Source: Heterobilharzia americana (taxonomy: Eukaryota > Platyhelminthes > Trematoda > Strigeidida > Schistosomatidae). From it: DNA of 64,000 bases. The notes under the pieces were generated by a model. That model ran no database searches, had not been told where the DNA came from, and saw nothing but the letters and a program-made list of their open reading frames with translations. Position 1 is the first letter of the stretch. Every line of letters starts with the position of its first letter. A program made the translations under genes and the position numbers. Of this stretch, positions 13,213 through 24,390 are shown piece after piece. The stretch is from the NCBI GenBank assembly GCA_944470555.2, contig OX104129.1:44549998-44613997 (forward strand). The letters run 5' to 3'.

Positions 13213-14442
13213 TTTCTGTTACCGATAGTGTTTCTGATGCTCCTGTAATGAATCCTAATAAAATCACAAAGGAGAGACAAACTTAAACCGCGGAAAGTCA
13301 CCCAGCCTGCATGGATTACATCCTCATATTTTGCTGCTGTTGGCCAATATTGTTGGTACATCCTTAACTGTTATTTAACATGTCCTTGTCTCAGACGGCT
13401 ACCTAGGGATTGAGATGCTATAATAAATCCCATATATAAAGGTGACAGGCAAATAGTTACCAATTACCAATGTGTCAGTATCGTGGTTAATGTAACGGAA
13501 CTGATACTTGATGAGATATTTAAGCATTGAGAGGCGCAAACTACTGACAGAAACAGCACGGCTTCCGTGTTGGACGCTACCGCTCCACAAATCTACTCCT
13601 GGCGAAGAGGGGGACGAGAACTGGGGTAAGCCTAGGGACGATAAACTCCCTGCGAATGCGATGTTTATTGCTTTTAGCAAGGTTTTGACAAAGTGTCACA
13701 CAGGGTTGTTGAAGAAACTTCACACATTTGGTATTAACAATGTTTCATGTCTAGGTTAGAGAATAAGAGTCAGTGGGATTCTGCCTGAGTAGAAATGTCA
13801 CTAGTGTTCGCCGGGGCACTCTTCTTGTACCACTGCTCTTCCTTCTTTACGTTATTGAAATACCAGAGGTGCTCGGGGAAGCATCGTTGCCATCTGCTGA
13901 GGAAGTCAGGATATGGATGGCCATCCATAATGATAATAGGTTTGCACTCCAGATTAACATTGGTAAACTGGTTGAATGGTCTAAACGGTGGAGCCTGGGA
14001 ATCATTTCCAGTAAAAGTTGGGTAATATTCGCTGGGAATAACTTCTGGTGGCTGCTCTGTAAGTAGTCAACTTATAACAGGTTTTGAACCAGAAGTACTT
14101 AGGAGTTATCTGAAGTCATGACCTAAAGATGACCGCCAATAGTAATGCTTCTGAAGCTAAAGCTTTTCGTATGCTTTGATCGCTTCGTAGAGCGTTCAAA
14201 TGCTTTGGTGAGGTGTTTTGAGATCTTGTACCTCACTAGCTTAAGGTCTCATTTAGAGTACTGTATCCAGGTGATTTATTCGTTCCAAAAAGGGAAGTTA
14301 ATGCACTAAAATAGGTTCAAAGGGTTGGCACTAAATTAGTGGCAGCTCGTAACCAGCTGCTCTAAGAAGAGCGATTAGCAAGGCTACACCTTTTCCCTTT
14401 ACCCTATCGCAGGAAAAGAAGCAAGCTGATTTTATTTTTTCG

Positions 14443-14628
14443 CATCGAAAAATTCGAAATACACTCAACAACGCTGTGCACATTTTTGCAGTAGGCAGTG
14501 AACCACACCTACTTTGTCAAGGCTAATGTTACTACCTGGTTGCCTAAACCTCAGTAGGTGGGGTAGTGTTTGAACGCGTGACCCACTAATTGAAAGGTAG
14601 CTCTCTAAACCAATGAGCCACAGCTCTT
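14443..14628 (-). repeat. tRNA-like SINE, copy 2
   Basis: On the minus strand it reads AGCTGTGGCTCATTGGTTTA (A-box-like), then a B-box-like GCGTTCAAACAC, CCTACTGAGGTTTAGGCAAC and CAGGTAGTAACATTAGCC. It is the same family as 13041, 35165 and 40713. It interrupts the 3' half of the CR1-type LINE. Confidence 0.7.
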
Positions 14629-14860
14629 TTTACATTCTGAGTAACGATATGGGCATTGATCTCTCTAATTTCTGTACTCCCTCTAGGACAGATCACCTTC
14701 AAGGACATGAAAAAGCTCCAAAAGCCTCAGTCGAATGGTATTTGCGTGGAGTACCAGTTGTCCACTAGAGTGTTCAGTGACTGGAAATTTTTACCGAGAC
14801 AAGTGGTAGCAGCTTCTTCAAAGAAAAACTGAACCTTTATTAGAAATAATTATTGTAAAG

Positions 14861-15600
14861 GTTTACACTGGGTGATAGTCTACCATCCTTTTCGCCGAAT
14901 ATTAAACAATTTACTGTGGGCGCACATTGTAATATTTCGACATAAACCTTAAAAAGCCATTATGGGGGCACTTGGGGTGACGTTATATTTTACCTGAAAA
15001 TCCATAGTTTACCTCAAAATTGTCAAAAATTCCCAAGTGCGCCCGAAGTTGTCAAAAGTCTCTAACTTCCTAAAGTCTTAGCAGTGCGCCCAAAGTTGAT
15101 GAGTAATCACTTTACTTCCATCTATAAGGCCACATTTCGAAATATCCCTCGACATGGCATTCATTTCTGGTAGTAGAATGAGTGTACATATTTAAAAGCA
15201 CTTACAAAGGAGGTTTTAATAGGATACAAGGAAAGAACTGGGGAACATCTTCAACGCTCTTTAGTGAACCTGAAGTATTTCTGAAATGATGAACAGGGTT
15301 CACAAAGTGCGCCCAAACATAATGCTCGCTGGAATGCCATAGTGTTAACACTATGGGTTATTTGAGTAACATTTTGCAAAGAGCGTTTCAGTTACACATG
15401 TGCGCATGCATCTGCAGTCCTGAAAACTCCAAAGTTCCTCTCAAATACTCTAAAAGTTCCTAAGTTCGCCCGAAATTGCCGAAATAAGCCTAAACGTTTA
15501 CCCAAATGCTCCTAAGCTTTACAAGTCCTCCCAAAAAGTCCGGAATTAAAAAAGTGTACGTAACCCTGTTATCAGCAGTTCGCAAACTCTAAGCGACGAA
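14861..15600. other. Non-coding stretch with recurring GTGCGCCC motif
   Basis: No gene is recognised. The motif GTGCGCCC(A/G)AA recurs at about 15038, 15083 and 15307. There is a variant TTCGCCCGAA at about 15464 and an inverted form GGGCGCAC at about 14918. Many short phrases such as 'CTCCAAAGTTCC' and 'AAAAGTTCCTAAG' recur in between, so this looks like a decayed short-unit repeat. Confidence 0.5.
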
Positions 15601-15688
15601 ACATGCCCACTGAGTCATACAGAAAAGAAGAGACAAAGCAAAGAAAATTTTCTTTTTCCACTATATCATTTTTTAAAGCTGTACAATC

Positions 15689-15691
<3 letters not shown>

Positions 15692-15746
<55 letters not shown>
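15692..15746. repeat. (TA)n microsatellite
   Basis: About 27 uninterrupted TA units. Confidence 0.95.
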
Positions 15747-15749
<3 letters not shown>

Positions 15750-15984
15750 AAACGTATAACAGTCTGCTATCAAACAATAGGATATAATTGGATCATTCGA
15801 TCAAGCTAGTGAAATGGAGAGTAGTCGTGTAATATTCTTTTAGAGTGGCAATAATAGGAAAGGTAAGGAGTTTGACAAAGTGAAAATTGTTAGGTATGAA
15901 ATGTGAAGATTTAGTGACCATTTGATAGATATCTAGGAGATGACGAGCGAAACAAGGGTCGTAGTGAAGATGATAATAGTAACT

Positions 15985-18885
15985 ATTATTATTATTTATC
16001 CATTGGGTTCCTAATGGAACATAGGGCTTCAGTAGCACCTCTCTACTTCACCCTTTTCTCCGCAGTCTTTTGAACCTGGCTCCACCACTGCCCAGAAGCT
16101 TTCTTCCTCACACGATCTCCGTCATGTCACCCCCGCCTCGGATGCCCAACTTGTCGTTTCCCATCTGGCCTCCACTTGAGGGGTTGGTCTGGTGCGTGAT
16201 GTCCCCAAACGGTCTTCTCAGTGTATGCCCAATCCATCTCCACTTTCTTTTGCATAGTTGTTGAGTGATGGGCTCTTGATTGGTTCGTTGCCATCTGAGC
16301 TTCAGTAACGAGCGTAGGCAGTTTTGATGAATGTCTGCAGTTTGTTAGAAATGCCTTTTTTAACGCGCCAAATTTCTGAACCATATAGGAGCACTGACGT
16401 GACGTTGGTGTTGAAAATCCAGATCTTGTTCCACATGCTGAGTGCAGAAGATCTCCACATTGGTTTCAGACAAATAAACGCCTATCTTGCTTTTCCGATC
16501 CTCGCCACTTTGACGTCCTCATCTGTGTCTGTGCCACCTGTAGTTGAAACAGTGCTGCCCAGATAGGTGAACGAGACTACTTCCTTTAAGTTTCTCCTGT
16601 TGATAGTGATTGGTGTTTGTTGTTGTTGGTGGTGGTGGTGGTGGCGTTGGTGGGGTATCCTCATCACCTCTGTCTTCTCTATATTCACCTGAAGTCCCGT
16701 CTTCGCCGCCCCGCCTCTTCTGTCAACTTGTTAGTTTTCGCCTGTAGATCTTCAAGTTTGTGTGACATTGGACACAAGTCATCGCTGGCGAAATCCAAGT
16801 CTTCTAGGTTCTTTTCCGCAGTCCAGCCAACGTATCCCCCTCTTCTCGCTCCCCACTGTTTGCTGCATGATCCAGTCGACCACAACACAATGAGGAATGT
16901 CATGGGTGATAGTAGACAGCAGCCTTGTTTTACTCCTGTCTTCACTTCAAAAGCATCACTGAGCTCCCCATTGTGAATTGCTTGGCTGGCATGTGGCATC
17001 TTCATATAGTTGTTGAATGAGATTGATAAAGGTTTGTGGTATTCCGTAGTGTTGAAGCAGCTGGCTGCCAAATTACCTCTTGGTCGACGCTGTCGAATGC
17101 CGGCCTTTTCAAAGTCGATGAAGTTGAGGTGGAGTTGAGTTGACTGGCATTCTGTGCTCTGTTCTATGATGATGCGTAGTGCAGCGTTGCAATTTGGTCC
17201 ACACATGATTTGTACTTCCTGAAACCAGCCAGCCAGCCAGTCAGCCTGTTCCGGTCGTAGTTTTGAATCCAGTGCATCCTTTAGTCTCTCCAGGATGATG
17301 CGGCTTAATATTTTGCTTGCCCTGGGTGGACAGGAGCGTGATTCCGCGCCACTTCTTGCAAACACTGAGGTCTCCGTTCTTCGGGAGTTTGACAAGGTAA
17401 CCCTTCTTCCAAACAGTAGGCAGGTACCTCTCCTTCCTTCCACACCTTCTGCAATAGTGGTGTGAGCATGTCCGCTGTTGTCTCTGCGTCTGTTTTCAGT
17501 GCTTCTGGCAGGATCCCATCTGGTCCTGCTGCTTTCGCGTATTTCAGTAGCTTTATGACGTTCACAACTTCCATTTTTGTTGGGGGATTTGTGTTCACTT
17601 GTAGTTCAGCGGCTGTAGGTGGTATTTCTGGATGAAGTGCAGGTAGTGGTGGTGGTGGTGGTGGTGGTGGTGGTGGTGGTGGTCGATTCAAGAGCTTCTT
17701 GAAGTGGTCTGTCGATCGTTCACTTTGTTTCTTTTCTTTGATAATTAAATTTCCGTCATCATCTTTTATTGGTTTCATCTGCGTTGATCTCTTCCCAGAT
17801 AGTAACCTGGTTGTTTGATACAATGTTGTCAGGTCTCTGTCTCTTCTACCTACAGCCTGTTCTGTTTCACTTGCCAGTGTGTCGTGGAAGTGTCTTTTGT
17901 CTTTGCGCACACTCTTCTTCACTTCTTTGTCCAGTGGAGTGTTTTTATGTTGTACTCAGTTCCTCTTGTAGTTGAGCATCCTTGCACTGCACTGGTTTAT
18001 CTTCTGCTTCACCATCACCATCATCCTCTCCCTGCTCTATCAGCTTCCATGTGTCTGTCGAGATCCATTCCTTATCTCACCTCTTCTTCTTCCTTCCTAA
18101 TACGGTTATGCAGGTTTCTTTCCATCTAGCTTTCAAAGAGTTCCAGTGTTCATCCACACAGGTTTGTTCAAGGATGTTGCTCGATATCTTCCATTTTGTC
18201 TTGATGGCTGGCTGACGTGAAGATGTCCTTTGTAGTTTTGTCCTTCAGTCGCTGTTCTGTTCTGGGTATTGGACTTCAACTGTGGTCTATCACCAACTTC
18301 CTAGAATCGAAGGCTTTTAACTTGATTCGGAAGGTTGCTTGCACTAAATAGTGAGTGGTGTGAACCTACATCTGCTCCCCTTCTTGATCTGATCTTGTGT
18401 CCAGTAGGCTGGCTGTGTCTCCACTTTCTTCACATTGAGATGAAGTTGATCTGATTTTTAGTGTGTCCTGGTGTCTGGTGAAATCAACTACATGTCGTTT
18501 TGTGGATATCCTTGTGCTTGAACACAGTGCCTGGCCTCCAATCACCAAATTGTTGAATGCGCAGAACTCTGCAAATAGTTCTCCATTCTGGTTCATTTCA
18601 GCTAGCGCTTCTCGACCCATGGTTAGTTCTCTTCCTGTGTTGTCCGCTCCTCGCAGTTTGGCATTCATGTCGCCCATTAGAATTTTGAAGCCGCCATCTG
18701 AGGGTGAGGTGTTGTCCGGTTGTCTGTAGAATTCTTCGTTCTCTTGATCTACATTATTTGTAGGTGCGTAGGAGTGTACGGTTGTGGCCTTCCTTCCTTT
18801 TGAGTTGAACCTTACTGTCATGATCCCTCAGGAGATTGGTTCCCACTGCATGAAAGCCTTGGATGCTCTTTGATGCTCTCGCTCT
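15985..18885 (-). mobile_element. LINE family 1 copy B, 5'-truncated
   Basis: On the minus strand this copy runs from the endonuclease domain (about 18820-18370; SYAPTNNVD, LMGDMNAKL) through the linker and reverse transcriptase to the 3' end near 15990. The RT (about 17900-16690) shows [32 protein letters not shown] and DLDFASDDLC. The 3' end is followed by an (ATA)n tail. Frameshifts break the frame repeatedly. The central 2 kb is nearly identical to copy D (49940-52665) on the other strand, sharing the same defects, while the last 300 bp resemble copy A. A GGT run in the linker encodes a polyproline stretch much longer than in other copies. RTE-like affiliation is likely but not proven. 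Confidence 0.85.
17646..17683. repeat. (GGT)n expansion inside LINE copy B
   Basis: An uninterrupted GGT run encodes about a dozen prolines on the minus strand (12 Pro against 3 Pro in copies C and D at the same place), so the expansion happened in this copy. Confidence 0.9.
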
Positions 18886-18939
18886 TAAAGTCTTCTTGAG
18901 TTTAGAAATGGAGCTTTATGAATGCTTAAATCAGTCACC

Positions 18940-20150
18940 AGTGGTTAGTGTTGATTCAAAACCATGTAACGTATGTCCGACTACAGCTTCCATACTACAG
19001 GCCAGTTGACTTGAAAACTAAAAGGAACAGTGAAAATCGCCTTTTTTTCTTTGTAATTTCTGCTTACGTACCCACTGACTACTTTTCGCATGAAGTGAAG
19101 GATAAGTCCTACCGAAAACTGTATAGCATCCTCCTGAAAGCCGACCTTTTAGATATGGTTGTTGTTGCAAGTTATTTTAATGTGCAGCTGGGTAAGCTAA
19201 GGCGGACAGAAAGACACTTGAGTAGCACTTTCGGAATCGCGGCTGAACGAACTGATAACGGTGGTCGCCCACTGCAACCGTGCTCAGACAGCCGCTTATT
19301 TCCAGCTAGCACAAACTTCAGGTATGAAGAAAGATATTGCTTAAGGTGCGGTCCATCTGCCTCAACTCAGCGATGGACACATATGAACCAGAATGCTATC
19401 GATCAGCGCTGAAAACAGTAAAAAAAACAGTATTGAAAATCATAGCCTACTGTCAGAGTGGTTAAAAAAAGCCAATGGACACCCCTGGTGGAGCGGACGC
19501 AACTCAGATGTAGACTGAAAAAAAGTTTATGCCACGACTGCGAAGAGTGGTGGGCAGCTAATGCTAGGGACGGGAAAGGCAGGGTTGGATAGTTAACAGA
19601 AGACACGTAAGGAACGCAGAAGTCAAGCGTAGGTTTTTAGCTAGGAGAGTTAAGTCAGTTGCTGTGGTTGTGAACCTTCATTGACTGAGATGACTGAGAC
19701 ATGTGTTACGTATACCTAATCACCATCTGCATCGTCGGACAATGTTGGTCGAAGTAAATTCAAGCTGGAAAAAGGCTCGAGTCGGTCAGACTAAAACATG
19801 GCGTCAATGCATGAAGTCCTTGACTGTTGGTTTGAGCTATGTGGGGCGATGCTGGCTAGCCAGTTGGGGTTCGTAGGACAGGAAAAACAAATGGTCGGAG
19901 ACTAGGTAATACAGTTCAGAACCGATGACGTAGATGTATACACATTATCCTCATCTTAACCGCTTTACCTTATCTCATCATTTTATCGTTCCCCCCTCTT
20001 TTCTGTAACTACTTTCTATTTTGACTGATTTTTCTTTCCTTTTTCAACTGCCATTTTATTTCCTTGTTACTAGATGTGCTGATATGAGATATGGCAACTT
20101 GGACCGTTGCGCGGTAATACCTGATCCTTTGCTGATTTTGATGATGATGT
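18940..20150 (+). mobile_element. LINE family 2 copy, internally deleted
   Basis: 18948-19412 holds most of an endonuclease domain: ISAYVPTDYFS, VVVASYFNVQLGKL, a diverged GDFNAQ-type motif, then ERTDNGGRPLQPCSD and STQRWTHMNQNAID, the usual RWTQIDHIAI region. 19490-19600 matches the linker (LRHDCEEWW-like). At about 19600 it jumps straight to the extreme C-terminus (VVNLHRLRWL-like, TWRQCMKSLT). The 3' UTR ends in a GATGATGATG tail at about 20137-20150. The whole reverse transcriptase is missing, so this is an internally deleted, non-autonomous copy with frameshifts. Clade uncertain. Confidence 0.75.
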
Positions 20151-20151
20151 C

Positions 20152-21110
20152 AACATATGTTTACAGCATATTTTGTCATTGGATGTCACATCATTTTCTA
20201 AATATTCCTCTGACGGAAGCGACCTGCTTTCGATGTATGTTGAGATTGACAAACTTCAAATTGGAATTCTTAAAGATTTTCTGACGGGATTTCTCTTACG
20301 ATGTACTTTTACTGTACACTGAAGATTTAAACATGAACTTTGTCGACGAAAAGATGGAGTTGCAATGGGTTCATCGTTGGGTTCTATCTTAGCTGATCGC
20401 TTCATGGCTAGTCTAGAGAGCAGTAAACTACGTCCATTGATCGACCAGTTTCATGTATACAAGCGGTGCATGGATGACACTCACCATTTATGATAAAAAC
20501 AGTGTACTTGAAGACATACTATAGAAGTTCGATGAATGTCATATATCAATTGAATTTACCATAGAAACTGAAAATAACTCAGAATTCCACTTCCTGGTTG
20601 ATAAGAAGACATGATGGTTCCCTAGGAAGATCGATTTACAGAAAACAAATTCGGAATGGACAATATGCCATTTTTCAAAGTTGGGTTTCACTAGGCAAGG
20701 AAAGAAATCTAGTTTATTCACCTATTCGCAATAATTGGACGAATTTGTGCAGATAATGCGGTAAATGAGAAGCTTGAGTACTTCAAAGAGTGCCCTAAGG
20801 TTTCAAAAAGACGTTTATGAACACTAGATTTAAAGGAGATACAGTAGCAGGGGTACATAAGAATCGATTTTATAAATCACTGAAGAAAACCTCTCCTGCC
20901 CACCTTTGAATTATTTTCTCCAGTCTAAACTTGATTTGAGGGTGTTTGAAGAACGAACTACCGCTTTACAGCACCTTCATGTATGTTTGCCGATTCACTT
21001 ACTGTTATGCGGCTTGGTTACATAGACCACACAAAATGTGTTTTGTCCAAACGCATCTCTAAGCCCTCCTACATGGCTGTCTGAGGAGGAGCCTTGGCAA
21101 CTCATCAACT
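20152..21110 (+). mobile_element. Penelope-like element fragment 1
   Basis: Starting just after the tail of the LINE at 18940-20150, the plus strand encodes, across frameshifts, a Penelope-type reverse transcriptase. FLLRCTFTVH is followed by RRKDGVAMGSSLGSILADRF and ASLESSKLRPLIDQF. The catalytic box reads CMDDTH (from YVDDTF) at about 20465-20485. Then come ISIEFTIETENNSEFHFLVD and a ICADNAVNEKLEYFK stretch. At about 21000-21090, GYIDHTKCVLSKRIS matches the GIY-YIG endonuclease core (YIGRT..LSxRI). This RT plus GIY-YIG order defines Penelope-like elements. It is inactive. Confidence 0.8.
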
Positions 21111-21984
21111 GAAGCCTAATTTCTGCATTCAAAAGAGGCACGTCCAATTTTTAATTTCAGCTGGGTCATAACCGCTCTAAGACATTTTATTTATTTATTT
21201 TATTTTGTTTATTAACACTGTTCTCAATCCCTTTCCTTACTCTGTAATCGTTGACTTCAGTAAAACCATCCCACTTTTATTACCTGTTCTATCACTTCAA
21301 ATATTATTGAGCAATTACCCTGCCGTTAGCTTTCATCCATTACCTTGCAATCATATAAAGAATTTCTGATGACCTAGTTTTAACCCACTTACAAACGATA
21401 GACATATTTTTGTTGTAATTATAAATATGAATGTAATGAGAAGAAAATTTCCTTCGCTAAATTGTCTTTGTTTAATATGGATAAAAATTGCAATATAAAC
21501 GAATAGAATGTATTATGGATCGAACTAACGAGAGTTACCAAGTAGATATTAGAGAATTACTACTTATCATGCCGCATCATCACTTCATAGACTGGCTACA
21601 TCTCTGCTTCTTCCAACCAATCTCATGACAGACGAATAGTAAACGATTTGGCAACCGCTTGTGCGGTATGCTCAACAAGTGTTAGCCAGTGAAGCGTGTT
21701 GCTCAAGATAACCATAGTGAATTTCCATATCCATCATGCCAAATTACACACCGTCTCACCTCAGAATTACTTATATGGAGTTTCCTCTGGGTGTGAGCAA
21801 TCCTGTGAAGACAGCGGTAATCAAAAACGCAGAGTCGCCAGACATCTCAAACCTGGAGAGATCGGATTTCAAAGGCGTGGCTTAGAACCACCCGCATTGA
21901 TGGGTTGCGTACCACATATATATATATAGCACAGACCAAAAATGTGCTGAAGAATGAGTGCTCTTACTCCATGGATAGCTATTC
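21111..21984. other. No recognised gene
   Basis: No coding homology is seen. 21696-21929 contains a short open frame with no known motif, and a short ATATATATAT run lies at about 21918. Confidence 0.4.
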
Positions 21985-22340
21985 TCAAAATCATCATCAT
22001 TATCAACATAGGACCAGGCATTACTGCGTAACGGTCCGAGTTGCCACACCTCATATCAGCACATCATGTAAAAAGGTAGTGAGGTGAAGGATGAAGATAA
22101 GTGAATGCAGTCAAAAGAAATATAAAGTACGAGAAGAAAGGAAAGAGGAGTGACAAAATAGTGAGATTCGGTATAGCGTTGTTAAGATGAGGATAATGTG
22201 TGTATACATCTGCGCCACTGACTTCGGTTCTGAGCCATATCACCTAGGGTCTCCAACCACTGGTTCCTCTTGTCCCGTGGACCCCAACCACCTATTCTCA
22301 ATATGATCTGTTTGACTTCAGATTTGAGTATTAGTAGCAT
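21985..22340 (-). mobile_element. LINE family 2, 3' end fragment
   Basis: On the minus strand this matches the last codons of LINE family 2 (NQWLETLGDMAQNRSQWRRC-like at about 22300-22200). Its 3' UTR matches the one ending at 20150 (shared GATATGAGNTGTGGCAACT and CGGTAATACCTG-type phrases) and ends in a GATGATGAT-type tail near 21990. Confidence 0.75.
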
Positions 22341-22532
22341 ATTGACAGCTAGCACAGTCCATTTCGTGACTACTCGATATTTTTTAGCATAGCTGTATAA
22401 ACGAGTTGAAGGTAGACGTTTTGTAAGGTAAGTTGAGCTGAAATGCCACCTTCGAAAAACTTATGCTTTTTCCTAACCAATATTGACAGCGATTTCACTT
22501 AAACTTTCATTACTTTCTAGATCTATTAAAAT

Positions 22533-23060
22533 ATGTCTCGCCCTGCTCTTTCTGTCATCAAAATGCCACCTAATGATTCTGTTCTGGGAAACAATTTATC
22601 AGAAACCTCAGTAGGAAAAGTCACTCAGCGTGTTGTTTTATTTCCAAAACAGAGTACTGCAGGAAGTCAACTGGTTTGGCGTGGTGGTTGTTTGCAAAGT
22701 ATTCTGAGTGATGTGTCTAGTCAGAACGATCATTATGTCATTGGACAACCAAGCATTAGCGTTGAAGAAAACTCGCAAAGGAAAACAATTGACAAGGCTT
22801 CTTTTGAAAATAAACCCTTTCCGTTGTCGATGCCAATCATTTGGAATCAGAGTCAACAGGATACCGCTGGCGAAATAACCTATAACCTAGATCCAAAAGG
22901 TAGAAACCTAAAAAGATCTAGAGATGATTTCAATCCCAATAATCCTGAAAGTGACAGTGAATCATCCGAAGGAAAATCATCTGCAAAAGTTCGGGCAACG
23001 AAACCTCGTAATCGAGGCCAAACGAAACGTTCGAGTACGTCAAAACCCTTATTGATGTAA
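22533..23060 (+). CDS. Candidate protein of unknown function, 175 aa
   Basis: The longest non-repeat open frame in the first half of the window. It starts MSRPALSVIKMPPNDS and ends TSKPLLM. No known domain is recognised. The C-terminal 60 residues are hydrophilic and basic with acidic-serine runs (KGRNLKRSRDDF, DSESSEG, KPRNRGQTKR), suggesting a nuclear protein. A TTTCTAG acceptor-like site ends at 22520, 12 nt before the ATG, so the frame may lie in an exon with a non-coding upstream exon. It could be a one-exon coding region ending at TAA 23058-23060. Alternatively, a donor such as A|GTACGT at 23035 (phase 1) could join it to the HMGXB4-like exon at 42079, which needs phase 1. No nearby AATAAA is seen; one occurs at about 26240. 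Confidence 0.5.
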   Translation: MSRPALSVIKMPPNDSVLGNNLSETSVGKVTQRVVLFPKQSTAGSQLVWRGGCLQSILSDVSSQNDHYVIGQPSISVEENSQRKTIDKASFENKPFPLSMPIIWNQSQQDTAGEITYNLDPKGRNLKRSRDDFNPNNPESDSESSEGKSSAKVRATKPRNRGQTKRSSTSKPLLM

Positions 23061-23639
23061 TTTTGACTATACTTTTAAATTTTCATTTTCGGTAGAGAAG
23101 ATCCAAACCTAGCAGCCACTAGCTGTTACAAGTTAATGTAAATAGTAGGCAGCTGTTGTGGATATAGACTTTTCATCTGCAGAGCTACCATCTGCAAATA
23201 ATATCTTATGTAAAATGAGTATGTGGCTGTACACATATTTATTGTGTGGTTTGGAGAACTCATTATTGTTTTTGCTCTGATAAAGTAAAAGAATATTATA
23301 AAGGTAGACGAAATTGTATCAGGAAAGGAGGAAAAATGTTTGTTGGTTACTAAAACTGTTCTTGATTTTTAAGATGATAAGAAGCATATACGTCTGAACA
23401 CTTGTTATCTACTCTCAGCAGTGTCCCAGAGTATGCAATCTCTGATTCCGAACATCATGACCCACTCTAACTCATGTTTTCGCGCTTTCAATGACTGTCT
23501 CAGCCACATAATAGGATACAGCAAACTGTTGCTCAGTATACTCGTCCTGCGATAAGTAGTTGGGAATATTACCACCATTAGATGTGGCTTTAGTTAGTAA
23601 ACTTCAAATTGGGGGTTTTGACCTTCTTGAGATATTATC

Positions 23640-24390
23640 GTTAGCCAGCTCGAACACAAAAGGTTTGTTTCGCACTTGCTAACTTGTGTCGTCTCTGACA
23701 CCGACTGGGGAGATATCCGACCATATCTACCAAAGAACGAGTATACTGCGCTGCAGTCCACTCTGTCCTGTTATGCAGCTTTGAGACAGACGTTGAAAGT
23801 AGAAGATATGACAACACGCCTCTTCCTAACACTGCTCACGTTTGGTTTAATCACCGTCTGAGCAATGTTGAGGTTAGGCGAAGAGTACTAGTCAAAACAT
23901 GCAAGTCGATTGATGAGGTTGGGAACCTTTGTCGACTGAGGTGGTTTGGACAGGTGTTGTGCGTACTGCGTAACCGCCTACCTCGATGTACAATGCCAAA
24001 AGAAGTCTGATTAGGTTAGAAGAGAGCTCAGGGTGGCCGAACCAAGACGCGGCATCAATCGGTGAAGTCTCTGACTGTTGATTTGAGTCGTGCGGGGAGA
24101 TGCAGACTGCTTGGCTGGTGTCCCTAAGATGACAGGAACAAATGTTTGTATATCCTTAGTTTGTTAACTGGAAATCGGACACAATGGCCAAGATGTATTC
24201 TCTTTTTGACGTCTTCCAACACTTAAATATTTTCACTAAGCTTTAACTTATAACTCTTTCTCTTCCCATGGAGCTGTATCTACTTTGATATCAGTCTTTT
24301 TGTGTGCTGCTGAAAAGTGCAGGAACTTGAACCGATGGACTTCTGTGTGAGGTTCTATTTTGATTTTATCTCTCGATCTGTTCATTTAGT
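23640..24390 (+). mobile_element. LINE family 2, C-terminus and 3' UTR fragment
   Basis: Remains of the end of the LINE family 2 protein: RPYLPKNEYTALQSTLSCYA (parallel to YLSKDEYTELQSTLSCY in the copy at 39240-41110), LKVEDM, a VGNLCRLRWFGQ-like stretch, and the WHQSVKSLTVDLS-like region at about 24050-24090. A 3' UTR with TTGATATCA and AACTTGAACCGATGGACTTC phrases is shared with the copy ending at 39240. Frameshifted and inactive. Confidence 0.75.

Larger units (their letters stand above)
11870..14860 (+). mobile_element. CR1-type (SR1-like) LINE, degenerate
   Basis: The plus strand carries ordered remains of a CR1-clade retrotransposon. About 12070-12150 has an endonuclease stretch (YYDGESTRKGGGVCLYVHDN across frameshifts). 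12440-12540 reads LIWTYQCEIVADLKYLL then SSDHLVVTF, the conserved SDH end of an apurinic-type endonuclease. 13640-13740 reads AFSKVLTKCHTGLLKKL, typical of CR1 reverse transcriptase. 13820-14060 reads LLFLLYV, EIPEVLGEA and VEWSKRWSLGI. The catalytic FADD region has decayed to SAEEV. The C-terminal end (FSTRV-like, LPRQVV-like) lies at about 14770-14830. Two SINE copies interrupt it. It is inactive. The clade call follows the motif pattern; SR1 is the known schistosome CR1 family. Confidence 0.8.

Noticed and set aside
16617..18215. Plus-strand open frames of 68-119 codons opposite LINE copy B (for example 16617-16976)
   Set aside because: They are antisense shadows of the LINE coding strand; identical shadows occur opposite copies C, D and E.
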